Shown one piece after another: positions 35,100 through 45,700 of a stretch of 64,000 nt of DNA. A program made the translations under genes and the position numbers. Within the stretch, counting starts at the first letter, position 1. The number at the start of each line of letters is the position of its first letter. The notes beneath the pieces are model-generated. The model made no database searches. It was not told the DNA's origin and worked only from the letters and a program-made list of their open reading frames with translations. Origin of the DNA: Aphelidium insulamus (taxonomy: Eukaryota > Aphelidiomycota > Aphelidea > Aphelidiaceae); assembly GCA_036784855.1 (NCBI GenBank), contig JAZDSV010000020.1:186001-250000 (forward strand), given 5' to 3'.

Positions 35100-36056
35100 G
35101 GGACTCACTGGGAAAATCATATGAGAAGGTGCACAGCAGAAGTACATGCTGAGTATCATTATCTATATATTGCCTAACATAATGTGCAGGAAAAATCTGT
35201 CAAGTTGGTTCTTTTGTGCATTTAATTGCTACTCCGTTTAATACAACCAATATTGGTGCCCAGTCGTTTTTAGTGGGCGGCTATTTAGCTTGGAAAGTGT
35301 ATGCCGGGTGCGGAAGAGTGAGTTTGACTTGCACGGATTGTGATAGAGAAGTATATAAGCCTACGGCGGTGGTGCGCAATAATTACGGTGAACTAGACAG
35401 ATGGTATCGCTCGACTCGTGGATACCAAGTTCTCGGGTCGTTATACTATTTCAATACACCGACACTGCTGCTGTCACATGAACGATTCCACCTGTTCGTG
35501 GAGGATGCTGAGCGGAAGCATGTGTATGCATTTCCTGGAACGGAGCTGGCCCGTCGCACTGACTCTGATGACTTTTCCGGAGCACTGGTTCTATGCATGA
35601 TGTCGACACGCGTCCCTAGACCTGATTTGATTCCTTTAACACCAGTCGGTATTGTATCGGAGGGGAAATGTGCAGCTGCAAAGGATGTAGGCGCAGTTGA
35701 CACGGAGACTACCAATGCAGCATCACCTGAGAGCGTGTTGCCAGCAAGCCAGTCAAACGACGAGCATTGCGGGATCGCATATTTTATTTGACTCCGGAAG
35801 AAATTCACCGAGTTCTCGACGCCCTTAATGCAGTGCCATCTCTGCTTTACGGTTAATACATGTTGTAATACCGAATGCGTGCAAATCAATATAGTACAAG
35901 CTGTCATCAACCTGCTTAATTTTAACGCGCTTGCCACACCTTTGCTGCCATATGGAAACTAGCGGTAGAGCCGCCCAATAGTGTCGTATTGAAGGTAAAC
36001 ACACTATTCCCGACCATTCCCAGTGGTCATTTTGCGGTGGAAGCGTACTTCATGGC
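35100..36056 (+). pseudogene. G unit, copy 2 (frameshifted)
   Basis: Frame from about 35204 to 35791, the same protein as in copies 1 and 3. One A is missing in 'gacgagcattgcgg' (copy 1 has 'gacgaagcattgcgg'), which truncates the last 40 or so residues. An upstream segment 34640-35100, absent from copy 1, carries a short frame (34912-35124) of unknown nature. Confidence 0.5.
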
Positions 36057-36231
36057 GGCAAACAGCGTGAAATCTTTGACAGAAAACATTGGAGAGAGAG
36101 AAAGTGAAAGAAGAAAGTGACAGTGCGCGTTTATTAGCTTGACGACGGTGGTTGACACGGTGCAGAGCGGTGAGGTGCAAGATTGGCTGGCGTGATATTG
36201 CAGTGACACTCTCTAACATTTCTAACATTAT

Positions 36232-37415
36232 TTAGTCTCGATCAGTTTCAGCACGATATTCCTTCCACTTTCTCGCAGTTGAGGCCGCTTTCCATTCCAG
36301 ACAGAATTTGAACGTTTTGGGATCACGCATATAAACACGAGTCAACATCGCCAAACTGTCCCCTGCAACAGCAACGGAACCAGACGGCAATCGTGGAAAT
36401 ATCAGTTTAGAAGCTGCGATGTCTAAGGCAGTCACTGATATCACAACTTCGTAGCGATTGTCCAAATTGGCACATGGTGCAGTACTGTGACTGACATAGT
36501 CCAGTTTGAACAAGGGAACATTCGAAACGCGCCCATCAAACCATCCGTGCACGTGTTGCGCCATACTGAGAATGTTGTTTTCATCATTTTTGTACTTTTG
36601 GTATGTGACGAACTTCTCGCAATGAGCCTTGTCAATCAAATGACACTTGTCGGTAGTGTTGAACGGATGTTGAAGCAATTCGATGGACTCGATCCGCTGG
36701 AACCGCACAAAGTCATTGTTCAGATCCAAGACGGTAACAGACGACGCAACGACTGATATCCCATCATCAGGTGACGTAGAATCTTCGGGTTTGTAATCAC
36801 TCGGCTTGATGCGTCGACGAGGCTCCAGTGGAAACGTTCCGTTTCGTTGTTCAACGGTCAAATCAACCACGAGGTTTTCAAGCGCAGATCCGTGAGTCTC
36901 CACTGCACTGATGAGATCGGTCTCAAAAGCGAGTGCGTCTTTTCGGTCTTCAAATGCCAAATCGACCTTCAACATGTCTCCATCGTAGAAGATGCTTGTA
37001 TCTTCACCAGTAAAGAACGCATTGTGATAAAACGCCATTCGATATACTGTGCGGCGAGCGCCTTTGGTGTTCATAGAGGCCTGAATGGTTCCCGTTGCAT
37101 TCCACCAAACTTTGTCCGCAGCGCCGCCTACACACACAGTTAGTCATATTCACAAAATCACTAATGCTAACCCTTGGGCTCTCCGGTCACCTTGATCATC
37201 GTCTTGCCAGTGAATGGAAGGCGCGAATCGCCGTGCTCGTCAGCACCAATTCCATATGCCACTCCGTCCTCGATCTCCTCAACCGTCTTTACCTCGAATT
37301 TGTCCTTCAAGAAGCCGACAGGCAGTTTCCCATCGAGCGTCAGTTTCGTGTTGACAATTTTCGGGTCCCCAGCGCACTCGACGTTGTCGAAGAAGTGAAC
37401 GGCGATTTTACTCAT
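36232..37415 (-). CDS. HNH-type nuclease family protein, copy 2 (intact)
   Basis: Exon 1 37415-37172 and exon 2 37127-36232 give 379 residues. The N-terminal part (residues 1-82, exon 1) starts MSKIAVHFFDNVECAGDP and has no known domain. Residues about 85-180 hold GEDTSIFYDGDMLKVDLAFEDRKDALAFETDLISA. The putative HNH/His-Me finger core is DKCHLIDKAH (about 241-250) followed by NNILSMAQHVHGWFD (about 265-279), the 'H...N...H' layout of HNH_2-like nucleases also found in Crinkler-type effectors. Family placement is by motif only. No signal peptide is seen. The intron has a CTAAC branch site. The gene sits in an inverted pair with copy 1, each pointing inward, and its upstream side abuts a copia LTR, whose promoter could drive neighbouring transcription. 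Confidence 0.7.
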
Positions 37416-37479
37416 TTTGTAAGAAAGCGAAAAGTCTGCTGATTGGTTCAAATGTTATTGCTAGCTATCTAGTCCTTGA

Positions 37480-37679
37480 TGTTGGATTCTTTAGCAACGC
37501 CGCGGCAAAAACAGCGACGTTGCCGTAGCAACGTCGCCGGATGCGAATGCGGACGTGCAGATGTACGGCTAAATTTGTTGCCAGAACTATGACGTCAATG
37601 CATGCCTATAAGAGGCATGCAACGCATCTTAAATAAACACTATCATCTATACTTGTCTATTACTTCTACATACATCACA
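37480..37679 (+). mobile_element. Copia-type LTR, right arm (200 bp)
   Basis: TGTTGG...ATCACA. Contains 'tgacgtcaatgcatgcctataagaggcatgc', with a CRE-like site and a palindromic TATA-like stretch. Followed directly by gag sequence. No second LTR of this element is found downstream, so it is a truncated copy. Confidence 0.75.
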
Positions 37680-38868
37680 TCCCCCACTAAGAACTTCACA
37701 GATTAAGAGACTGAGTGATAAGAAGGTTGTAATGCTTGATGGGAGCAACTACGACGAGTGGGCCAATGCTACGCAGTGGTACCTCATGGAGTGGTACCTC
37801 AAGTGTGTGTGGTACACGGTGAAAGGCCAGCGCAACCCGGTGCCACTGACACATTTGATCGTGACAATCAAGTCTGCCTTGCAAAAATCGCGTTGCGCGT
37901 GTCATCGCAGTATGTGCGTCAAATGATGCAGTATGTCAGGGTGGCGGACGCATGGAACGGTCTAAAGGCAATGTTTGACGGCGACTGAATGGAACGCGCA
38001 ATTGCATATCGGATGCGCGCGAATCAGCTAAAGATGGTGGAGGGGCAAGACCTCCTTACGCATCTGTTGGAGCTGGAAACATATTAAAGCTGGGCGGCAC
38101 GGATTGCCCCATCACGACGCGGAATTGGGCTGCATCATTTATACAACAATTCCAGCGTCGTGGAAGGTATTCCTGGACAGCATAAAAGGCGGACAGAAAG
38201 AGGCGCTAAAGCAATATATCACATTCAAACAGTTGATACTGAATGAAGGACGTGCGCGCAAGGACCAATCGCCGGCTCCAGCCAGTCAAGACGTGTTAGT
38301 TCTGACGGCTGCACATAAGGCGCGAAAACTGGTCAAATGCTATGAGTGCGGCGGGCCGCACTATAAGCTTGACTATCCGGCATTGCGTCAAGACTCTTCT
38401 GGTAGCAGCTCCAAGATGAGGAGTGATGGCGGCCGGATGACACGGGAAGAAGCGAACAGTGCGCGGTGGACCGCGCCTGTTTATGACTGGTGGCTCCAGC
38501 GGGGAGCTGCGCAAGAAGTCATGGATTTTGGACTCTGGTGCAACACATCATATGACGCATGAATGACATGCATTAGTGAGTTTCCAGGATGATAATGACG
38601 AAGTTAAGTTAACGGACAGTAGCACCATCAAGTCGGAGGGCTGTGGCACTATCCGTGTAAAATCGTTAATTGAAGGTTGTGTCAAGCCTAGTGGACGAAG
38701 TGATGTATGTTCCAACGTTGACAACGAATTTGCTTTCAGTGTCAGCATTGGATTGCAACAGAACAACAGTCACCTTCTAAGACGGGCAAGTGAAGATTGC
38801 CAATGCGTCAAAGGAGCTGGTGGCCGTAGGACAGAAAAGGGACGGCCTGTACGTCATCAAGATGAAGA
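37680..38868 (+). mobile_element. Ty1/copia gag-protease relic
   Basis: Starts with gag (VVMLDGSNYDEWANATQWYL). After several frame changes it holds a zinc-knuckle-like CYECGGPHYKLDY with a degraded last position, and then, in a shifted frame at about 38526-38560, a protease active-site motif DSGATHHMTH. It is cut at about 38868, where importin exon 4 sequence begins. No RT, RNase H or integrase is present. Confidence 0.65.
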
Positions 38869-40690
38869 CTTAGGGCACGCAGCAGCGCCAGGACCAGGAG
38901 ACCTACAACCCGGAGATGGAGGAGACGCTGCAGGACAAGGAGGCCATGGAGGACTCGTTGCTGGGCAAGCTAAGCCGTGTCGTGCACATTGTATTCAAGA
39001 CACACGCCGCACAGTTCCTGCCCATGTTCCAGCAGGAGCTGCTGCCGGCTGTGGCGGGCATGTTGAGTGGGGGTGGTGTGGACAGGTCTATGCGGCAGCA
39101 TCAGGCCACGGGCAACCAGGCGCGACAATGGGCCGTTTGTATAGCAAAGGCCGTAGGCACTTTGCAACAAAGTCAGCGGGTGAGCGGAGGGGCAGCACGT
39201 GCGAACCGACCTTTGCAACAAAGTCAGCGGGTGAGCGGAGGGGTAGCACGTGCGAACCGACCTGCAGACAACGTTGAATAATACTTTATTAATGTTGCAA
39301 TGTTATACCTTTGCAACAAAGTCAGCGGGTGAGCGGAGGGGTAGCACGTGCGAACCGACCTGCAGACAACGTTGAATAATACTTTATTAATGTTGCAATG
39401 TTAATACTTTATTAATGTTGCAATGTTATACCTTTGCGACGAAGTCAGCGGGTGAGCGGAGGGGTAGCACGTGCGAACCGACCTGCAGACAACGTTGAAT
39501 AATACTTTATTAATGTTGCAATGTTATACCTTTGCGACAAAGTCAGCGGGTGAGCGGAGGGGTAGCACGTGCGAACCGACCTGCAGACAACGTTGAATAA
39601 TATAGGTTGACTGCAGGTTTGTTGTGGGAACCGTGCTACTTATACCCGCCTGACACAGTCACAATACGCCTCATACCAGAACGCCCCACGCCACACCAGG
39701 GTTGCAGTTGGCTGGCACTGTGTGGGAATTGGCGACTGACAGTTGAAACTGTTACAGTTTGCGTGTTTGACGATCTGATTGAGTTTTGCGGCGCTGACCA
39801 GGCGTGGCACTACCGCGCCCACTTCTGGGAGCCGTTTGTGCAGGGATGCATGAACAGTAATAGCACCAATGTGCGACAGGCTGTTGCGTACGGCATTGGC
39901 ACCCTGGTATGGCAGCTGTCCAAGTTGCAGTCGGCATTCGAATCGTGGCACAATGTCATTCAGGAGGCCGCGCTAGTTCTGGATGCTTCCATGAGTTCAA
40001 TGTTGAAGTTAATTTTGTCTCATATGTACCACACGTAGCTAAATACGGAATGGGCACGCACAGACAAGAAGCACAGGGTGGCAAATGAGAATGTCGTGTC
40101 GGCACTCGGCAAGATCATTCACTATGTTCTGGTGCCACTGCAGGCATCTGGTTGCATTGCAGCTGCACACTGTCACGGCCACGTGGATCCGTCATCTGCC
40201 TAAAGTGGAGGACGAGGAGGAGGCAGTGCACACTTACGGATTCCTGCTGCAACTATGGCGCAACAGCAATTCGGCAGTGCAGGCCAATACCGAGCATCTG
40301 GCCACTGTGCTAGTGCATGTTATTGCGGATGGCGTGCTGGACAGGAGTACGGCAGAGTGAAACAGAGTGGAACACACATGTGGCCAGTGCTGCACAAATG
40401 ATTCTTAACAAGTGCAAGGCGTCAACTCAGGGCCGCATTGCCAGCACACTCAGTGCGTCTCAGCGTGCACGTCTCTCGCAACTTGGCTTCATATGAGTAT
40501 TGCCGTCAGGGAAAATGCAAGACAATGAATAGAACTGTCACAGAACTGGCACCCAATGCTTGGTGTCTGCAAAGATGAGTTTTTAGTCTGTATACACGCA
40601 GATATGTATTATTAACCGGTGAAGAGATGGCAGCGCAGTGGGTGTTGTCAACGTGAAAAGCAAGGCAATATCTGAAGGTATGGGGCTTGA
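38868..40690 (+). pseudogene. Importin 3'-end copy K2, split by a solo LTR
   Basis: Copies part of exon 4 (from 'cgcagcagcgccaggacc'), intron 4, exon 5 and the 3' flank. Because intron 4 is present, it arose by DNA duplication, not by retroposition. A solo LTR (39140-39756) splits exon 4. Many substitutions and a premature stop (about 40360) with loss of the following 'gtgagtatggccgcgg' stretch mark it as dead. It is the most diverged of the copies. Confidence 0.85.
39140..39756 (-). mobile_element. Solo LTR of the chromovirus element
   Basis: 617 bp, same family as the LTRs at 42077-42421 and 46882-47430, flanked by a 5-bp duplication GTTTG (39135-39139 and 39757-39761). On the minus strand it starts TGTAACAG. 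It carries about five copies of the internal repeat ('gacgaagtcagcgggtgagc'). Insertion is within importin exon 4 sequence of copy K2. Confidence 0.85.
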
Positions 40691-41159
40691 AAAAAGTATA
40701 TATCATACTTAAGGAAGCCAGTCCCGGCATGATTTGCAAGCCGCACAATTATTTAACAATTTAGCCACAAACCGTTTGTTCCACAGATGACATCAACAGA
40801 TCAAAAAGACACATTGCCAGCTGCAGATTAATTCGTGCAAACAGAGCCTGAGAGAACCAAGATTCTCCTTTGGGCGCCCAGGGTTACAGTGCAGACATTA
40901 CGCCTGATCAGCATTTGGCAAGAAACAAGCACACTTTTAGGCAATCAACATTAAGCGCAGGCCGGTGCCTTCTTGCCCTGGGAGTATGTCCATTGTTGGA
41001 CGGACGGCAGGAATGATCCAATCCCAAATGCTTCATCAGGCATTTTACACTAGCTTTCGTTCAATTGGCAGTCTGCAGAATTTGGCCGCGATGTTGGGCG
41101 TTCCGGCAGCTGGGACCAAGCTATGGTGGCATGGCAGGTGCAAAGTTGTGTTGGGACTC

Positions 41160-42060
41160 ACTGGGAAAATCTTATGAGAAGGTGCACAGCAGAAGTACAT
41201 GCTGATGTAACACGGAGCTGTACTCCGTGTCAGCTTAGCGCCGGCGATGACGTCATAACGACTCATCCGGTACCGACAGTTCGGGAATCTTTCGTCGCAC
41301 CGGTAACCACGGATTGGCAACCGGAAAGGGCTCACCGAGAGGAGGCGTTGGACACCAACCCTGGGGAGGCGTCGGTCGCCATATTGGCTATAAATATGGC
41401 CTTGGAGTTGGAAAGCCCAGCAGTTGATCTACGTTCATTATCAACTGCTGAGCCTATAGGTTTGTGATCTCACTCTGCTCGCCACTTCTCTGTCTCTGGT
41501 ACCAACGGCACAAGGTCCGCCGTGACGGTCAGACTGTGTCCATCTGACACGTCACAGGTTTGTGATCTCACTCTGCTTGCCACTTCTCTGTCTCTGGTAC
41601 CAACGGCACAAGGAGCCACTGGCCCTTGTTACAGCTGAGTATCATTATCTATATATTGCCTAACATAATGTGGAGGAAAAATCTGTCAAGTGGGTTCTTT
41701 TGTGCATTTAATTGCTACTCCGTTTAATACAACCAATAATGGTGCCCAGTTGTTTGTAGTGGGCGGCTATTTAGCTCAAAAAGAGTATGCTGTGTGCAGC
41801 AGAGTGAGTTTGACTTGCACGGATTGTGATAGAGAAGTATAAGCTTACAGCAGTGGAGCACAAAAAAAAATTATTGTGAACTAAACAAATGGTATTGCTC
41901 AACTCGTGGATGCCAAGTTCTTGGTTGTGATACTATTTAAATGCACCAACACGCTGATGTCACACAAAAAATTCCACCTGTTTGTGGAGGATGCTGAGCT
42001 GAAGCATGTGTATGCATTTCTGTAACAAAGGGCACTTGGCTCCTTTGAGCTGATGAGACA
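41160..42060 (+). pseudogene. G unit, copy 4 (degenerate)
   Basis: Begins with the shared 'gagaaggtgcacagcagaagtacatgct' flank, is interrupted by the solo LTR at 41206-41633, and resumes with G sequence (about 41640-42010) that carries many substitutions, a small deletion at 'gaagtataagc' and an A-run near 41862. The frame is fully broken. Confidence 0.6.
41206..41633 (+). mobile_element. Solo LTR of a second retrotransposon family
   Basis: 428 bp, begins TGTAACACGG and ends CTTGTTACA, with a 5-bp target duplication GCTGA (41201-41205 and 41634-41638). It has a TATA box (GGCTATAAATATGG, about 41388) and two copies of a 'gtttgtgatctcactctgct' repeat. A partial antisense copy is at about 48137-48391. 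No internal region of this family is in the window. Confidence 0.8.
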
Positions 42061-42076
42061 ATGCAACAACCAGGAG

Positions 42077-42421
42077 TATAGCAAAGGCCATAGGCACTTT
42101 GCGACGAAGTCAGCGGGTGAGCGGAGGGGTAGCACGTGCAAACCGACCTGCAGACAACGTTGAATAATACTTTATTAATGTTGCAATGTTATACCTTTGC
42201 GACAAAGTCAGCGGGTGAGCGGAGGGGTAGCACATGCGAACCGACCTGCAGACAACGTTGAATAATATAGGTTGACTGCAGGTTTGTCGTGGGAACCGTG
42301 CTACTTATACCCGCCTGACACAGTCACAATATGCCTCATACCAGAACGCCCCACGCCACACCAGGGTTGCAGTTGGCTGGCACTGTGTGGGAATCGGCGA
42401 CTGACAGTTGGAACTGTTACA
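42077..42421 (-). mobile_element. 3' LTR of the chromovirus element
   Basis: 345 bp. Left edge 'tatagcaaagg', right edge 'ctgttaca' (TGTAACAG on the coding strand). Contains only two copies of the internal 51-bp-type repeat, against about seven in the 5' LTR. Confidence 0.85.
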
Positions 42422-42783
42422 CTCCCGGGCAAAATTGAGGCGACTGTGTTGAGTTTGTGAGATGCAAGATAGTCGGCGAGGATTTGATTACAATGCGTCA
42501 AATTGCGTTCTGGCTCATAGGTGTTGTGCTCATTGCCATACCCACGCCACTTGACCAAAAATTGCCGCTGGCGTCGGTGCATGCGGTGACCAACAATGCC
42601 CTCAACTTCAAATTCGGCAACTCCATCAATCAGATCCGGCGGGAGTTTGGCATGTGGAGTATTGGCAGGCGGTATGTAGGGGGTAATCAAGCCAATGTGG
42701 AACGTTGGATGGATTGTCAGAGTTGGTGGGAGTGCAAGTGTCACATTGAGGCGATCAATAGCTGTTACAGAAAAGGGACCAAA
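42420..42783 (-). pseudogene. Integrase C-terminal part with chromodomain, out of frame with pol
   Basis: Encodes the GPY/F-like end of an integrase (LTIHPTFHIGLITPYIPP) and a chromodomain (EFEVEGIVGHRMHRRQRQFLVKWRGYGNEHNTYEPERNL), with the aromatic residues expected for methyl-lysine binding partly kept (W in KWRGY, Y in TYEPE). It should be the end of the polyprotein, but the pol frame closes at 42784, just before it. The chromodomain would direct integration to modified chromatin. Confidence 0.75.
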
Positions 42784-45700
42784 TCAACAAGGGCGCAATT
42801 TCCGGACAGGAGATGAGCAAAATATGGACCAGTTGCGTAACGCAGAAGCATCAAGCAGCACCTTGTCCCCAACTTGCAGGTTGGGGGCCGGGAGACGTTT
42901 GACATCGGCGTAGTATTTCTGGTCCTGTGCTACCAGTGTCAATTTATATACAATCAAGGCCGAAGTAGCCGCCTGTGCACTGGCTAGCTCTTCAACTGCA
43001 GGTGCGGATGATGGTGAGGCATGCAGCTTTAGCATGTTGGGATGGCGACCCAAGTCAGCAAAGAAAGGCGTGAGGCCAGTAGAAGTATTGACTGAATTGT
43101 TGTAGGCCATGCAGACGTCTGGCAGCAGTGTTTCCCAGTTGCCATGGTTGAAATCGACATAATGGCGTAAGATTTCTTTAACTGAACGTACACCGCGCTC
43201 AGCCTGGCCGTCAGTCAGCTGGTGATTTGCAGTTGACATGTTCAGCGTAACGCCCCATTGACGCATCAACTGTTGCCAATAATGCGACGTAAAACGTGGG
43301 TCGCGGTCCGAGACAATTCGTACGGGGAAGCCCTTGTGTTGGATGACGTGAACTTTCAGGAGCTGAGCGACGTCCTTCGCCGTTGCACTGCCATTGCAAG
43401 GGATCAGTACAATAGATTTGGTATGGCGACAGACCACAATCATGATCATGTCATGGTCATTGCGTGTAGGTGGCAAATCGGGCATGAAGTCAATAGCAAT
43501 GTCCGACCAACGGTGAAGTGCAATGGGAAATGGCTGCAAGAAGCCGTGCGGCGGATGATTACTGTCCTTCACACGTTGACAGGAGTCACACGATCGACAA
43601 TAGTGACTGATGTAACGGTTCATATTGTTCCAAAGGTACTTGCAACGGACAAGTTCCAAAGTTTTGTCAATGCCGAAATGGCCAGCGTGGTCATGCTCAT
43701 CGCGGAGGACAGCTTGGAGAACCGCCGGCGCTTTAGGTAGGAGAAGCCGCTCGTGCGTGCCGTCTGGCTGAAAATAGAGCAGGCCGTCACGCAAAACAAA
43801 TGGCCGCTGAGGATTAGTAAGCAGTCGTAAACATCGGCCATCGGTCTGGTAACCGGCCAGAACTAGGCGGAGAAAAGCGGAATGTTCAGCGGAATGTGTC
43901 CCAGTAGAATCCGGAGCAAGCTCAACAGACGCCACCAGTGGTGCGGTGTCTCCGTGGAATGAGAGTGAGGTCGCTGCATTGGAGGGAACGGTAACAGGTG
44001 CGTGGTTGATTTTGGACAACGCGTCGGCCACAACATTCTGATCGCGCGGTATGTGCTTGATGTCAAATTGGAAGCTCTGGATTTCGGCAAGCCAGCGGAT
44101 TTGGCGCTTGCTGAGATTTTCATTCGAATGGAGGGTTTGCAGCGAGATGTTGTCCGTATACACATAGAAGCGAGCAACATCAAGGTAATGACGCCATTTC
44201 TTTAAGGCATGAACCAGAGCGGCGTTCTCTACTTTGTGAACCGGATAGTTGCGTTCAGCCGAGTTCAGCTTTCGGGATTCAAAAGCGACGGGGTGGAGAT
44301 GGCCGAGGGCATCTTCTTGACACAACACGGCGCCGATAGCGACGACCGAAGATGCATCAAAAAAAATGATGAACGGCTTGTTCCGGTCGGGAGGCTGCAG
44401 CACTGGTGCACTGGTGAGCCGCGACTTCAGTTGTTCGAAAGCAACGTTAGCTTCGTCCGACCAATGCCACGGCACATCTTTACCCGTAAGAGCAGTCAGT
44501 GGCGCAGCCAAATGGGAATACTGATCAATGAAACGGCGATAATAGTTGGCCAGACCCAAAAATGAACGTAGGTCCGTCTGGTCAGTGGGTGTCGGCCAGT
44601 CACGGACAACATCGACTTTGGCATCATCAACCGCGATTCCTTGACCTGAAACCGTGTGACCGAGGAATTTCGTCTGACAGCGTCCAAATTCGCACTTTTC
44701 GGTCTCAGCGTACAGCTTGTGCTGGCGTAGCAGCAAAAAAACTTTACGCAGCAATGTAAGGTGTTCTGCCGGCGTCTTCGAGTATATCAAAATGTCGTCG
44801 AGATACACAACCACACCTTGGTCGAGGAGCGGCTGAAATACCTGATTCATGAGGCGCTGAAACGTAGCAGGACCGGACGTCAATCCAAACGGCACAACCA
44901 GATATTCAAAATGGCCATACTTGGTTCGGAAGGCCGTCTTGTGTACGTCCTCCTCTTTGATACGTATCTGGTGAAAGCCAGACACCAGATCCAACTTAGA
45001 AAAAATTTTCGCGCCTGCAAGCTGGTCCAAACAGTCATTGGCACGTGGCATCCCGTACCGATCCTTCATGGTGATATTGTTCAATGCGCGGTAATCGACG
45101 CACAGACGTAAACCGCGGTTATTGGGCTTTTGCACAAACAGTACGGGCGCTCCGTAGCTGCTCGTAGACGGACGGATCCAACCGCGGTCAAGCAGTTTCT
45201 TCAACTGTGCCTTCAGTTCGTCTGACTCGGCAAAACTGAGGCGATAGAGGCGTTGCGCCGGCGTTTTGGCATTTTCAATCAATGGAATGGCATGATCGAC
45301 GGAGCGGCGCGGGGGCAGACTGTCCGGCGGCCTGGCAAGTACATCCGAAAACTCGGTGAGTACCTGCTGGAGACCCGTCAACGGAACAGCATGCTCGCGG
45401 TCATCTCGGTATAATTCTTTCAGGTGAATGGCAAAGACGGGTGCGTCGGTCTTTGCCGCAGCTTTGACGAAAGCATTCAATTCCATCACTTGACACTCAA
45501 TCGCGCGGCCCACTCGCGGATTAATAGCCTTCAAACAAATCTGTCGGCCGTGACGATCGAAACGCAGCTCATTCTCACGCCAGTCAACGTCCGGATTGAC
45601 CGTGGTGAACCACGCCTTGCTCAGTATACAATCGAGGCCGTCGTGCAAGTCGATCACTACAAATGGCAAAAAATCGTCGTACTCTCCCACCGTGATACTC

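Larger units (their letters stand above)
36057..37880 (-). repeat. Inverted-repeat arm A-right (HNH copy 2 + copia end)
   Basis: Reverse complement of 32130-33946, including the HNH gene, the 200-bp LTR and the start of copia gag. The sequence between the arms (33947-36056) is a K-G unit. Confidence 0.85.
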
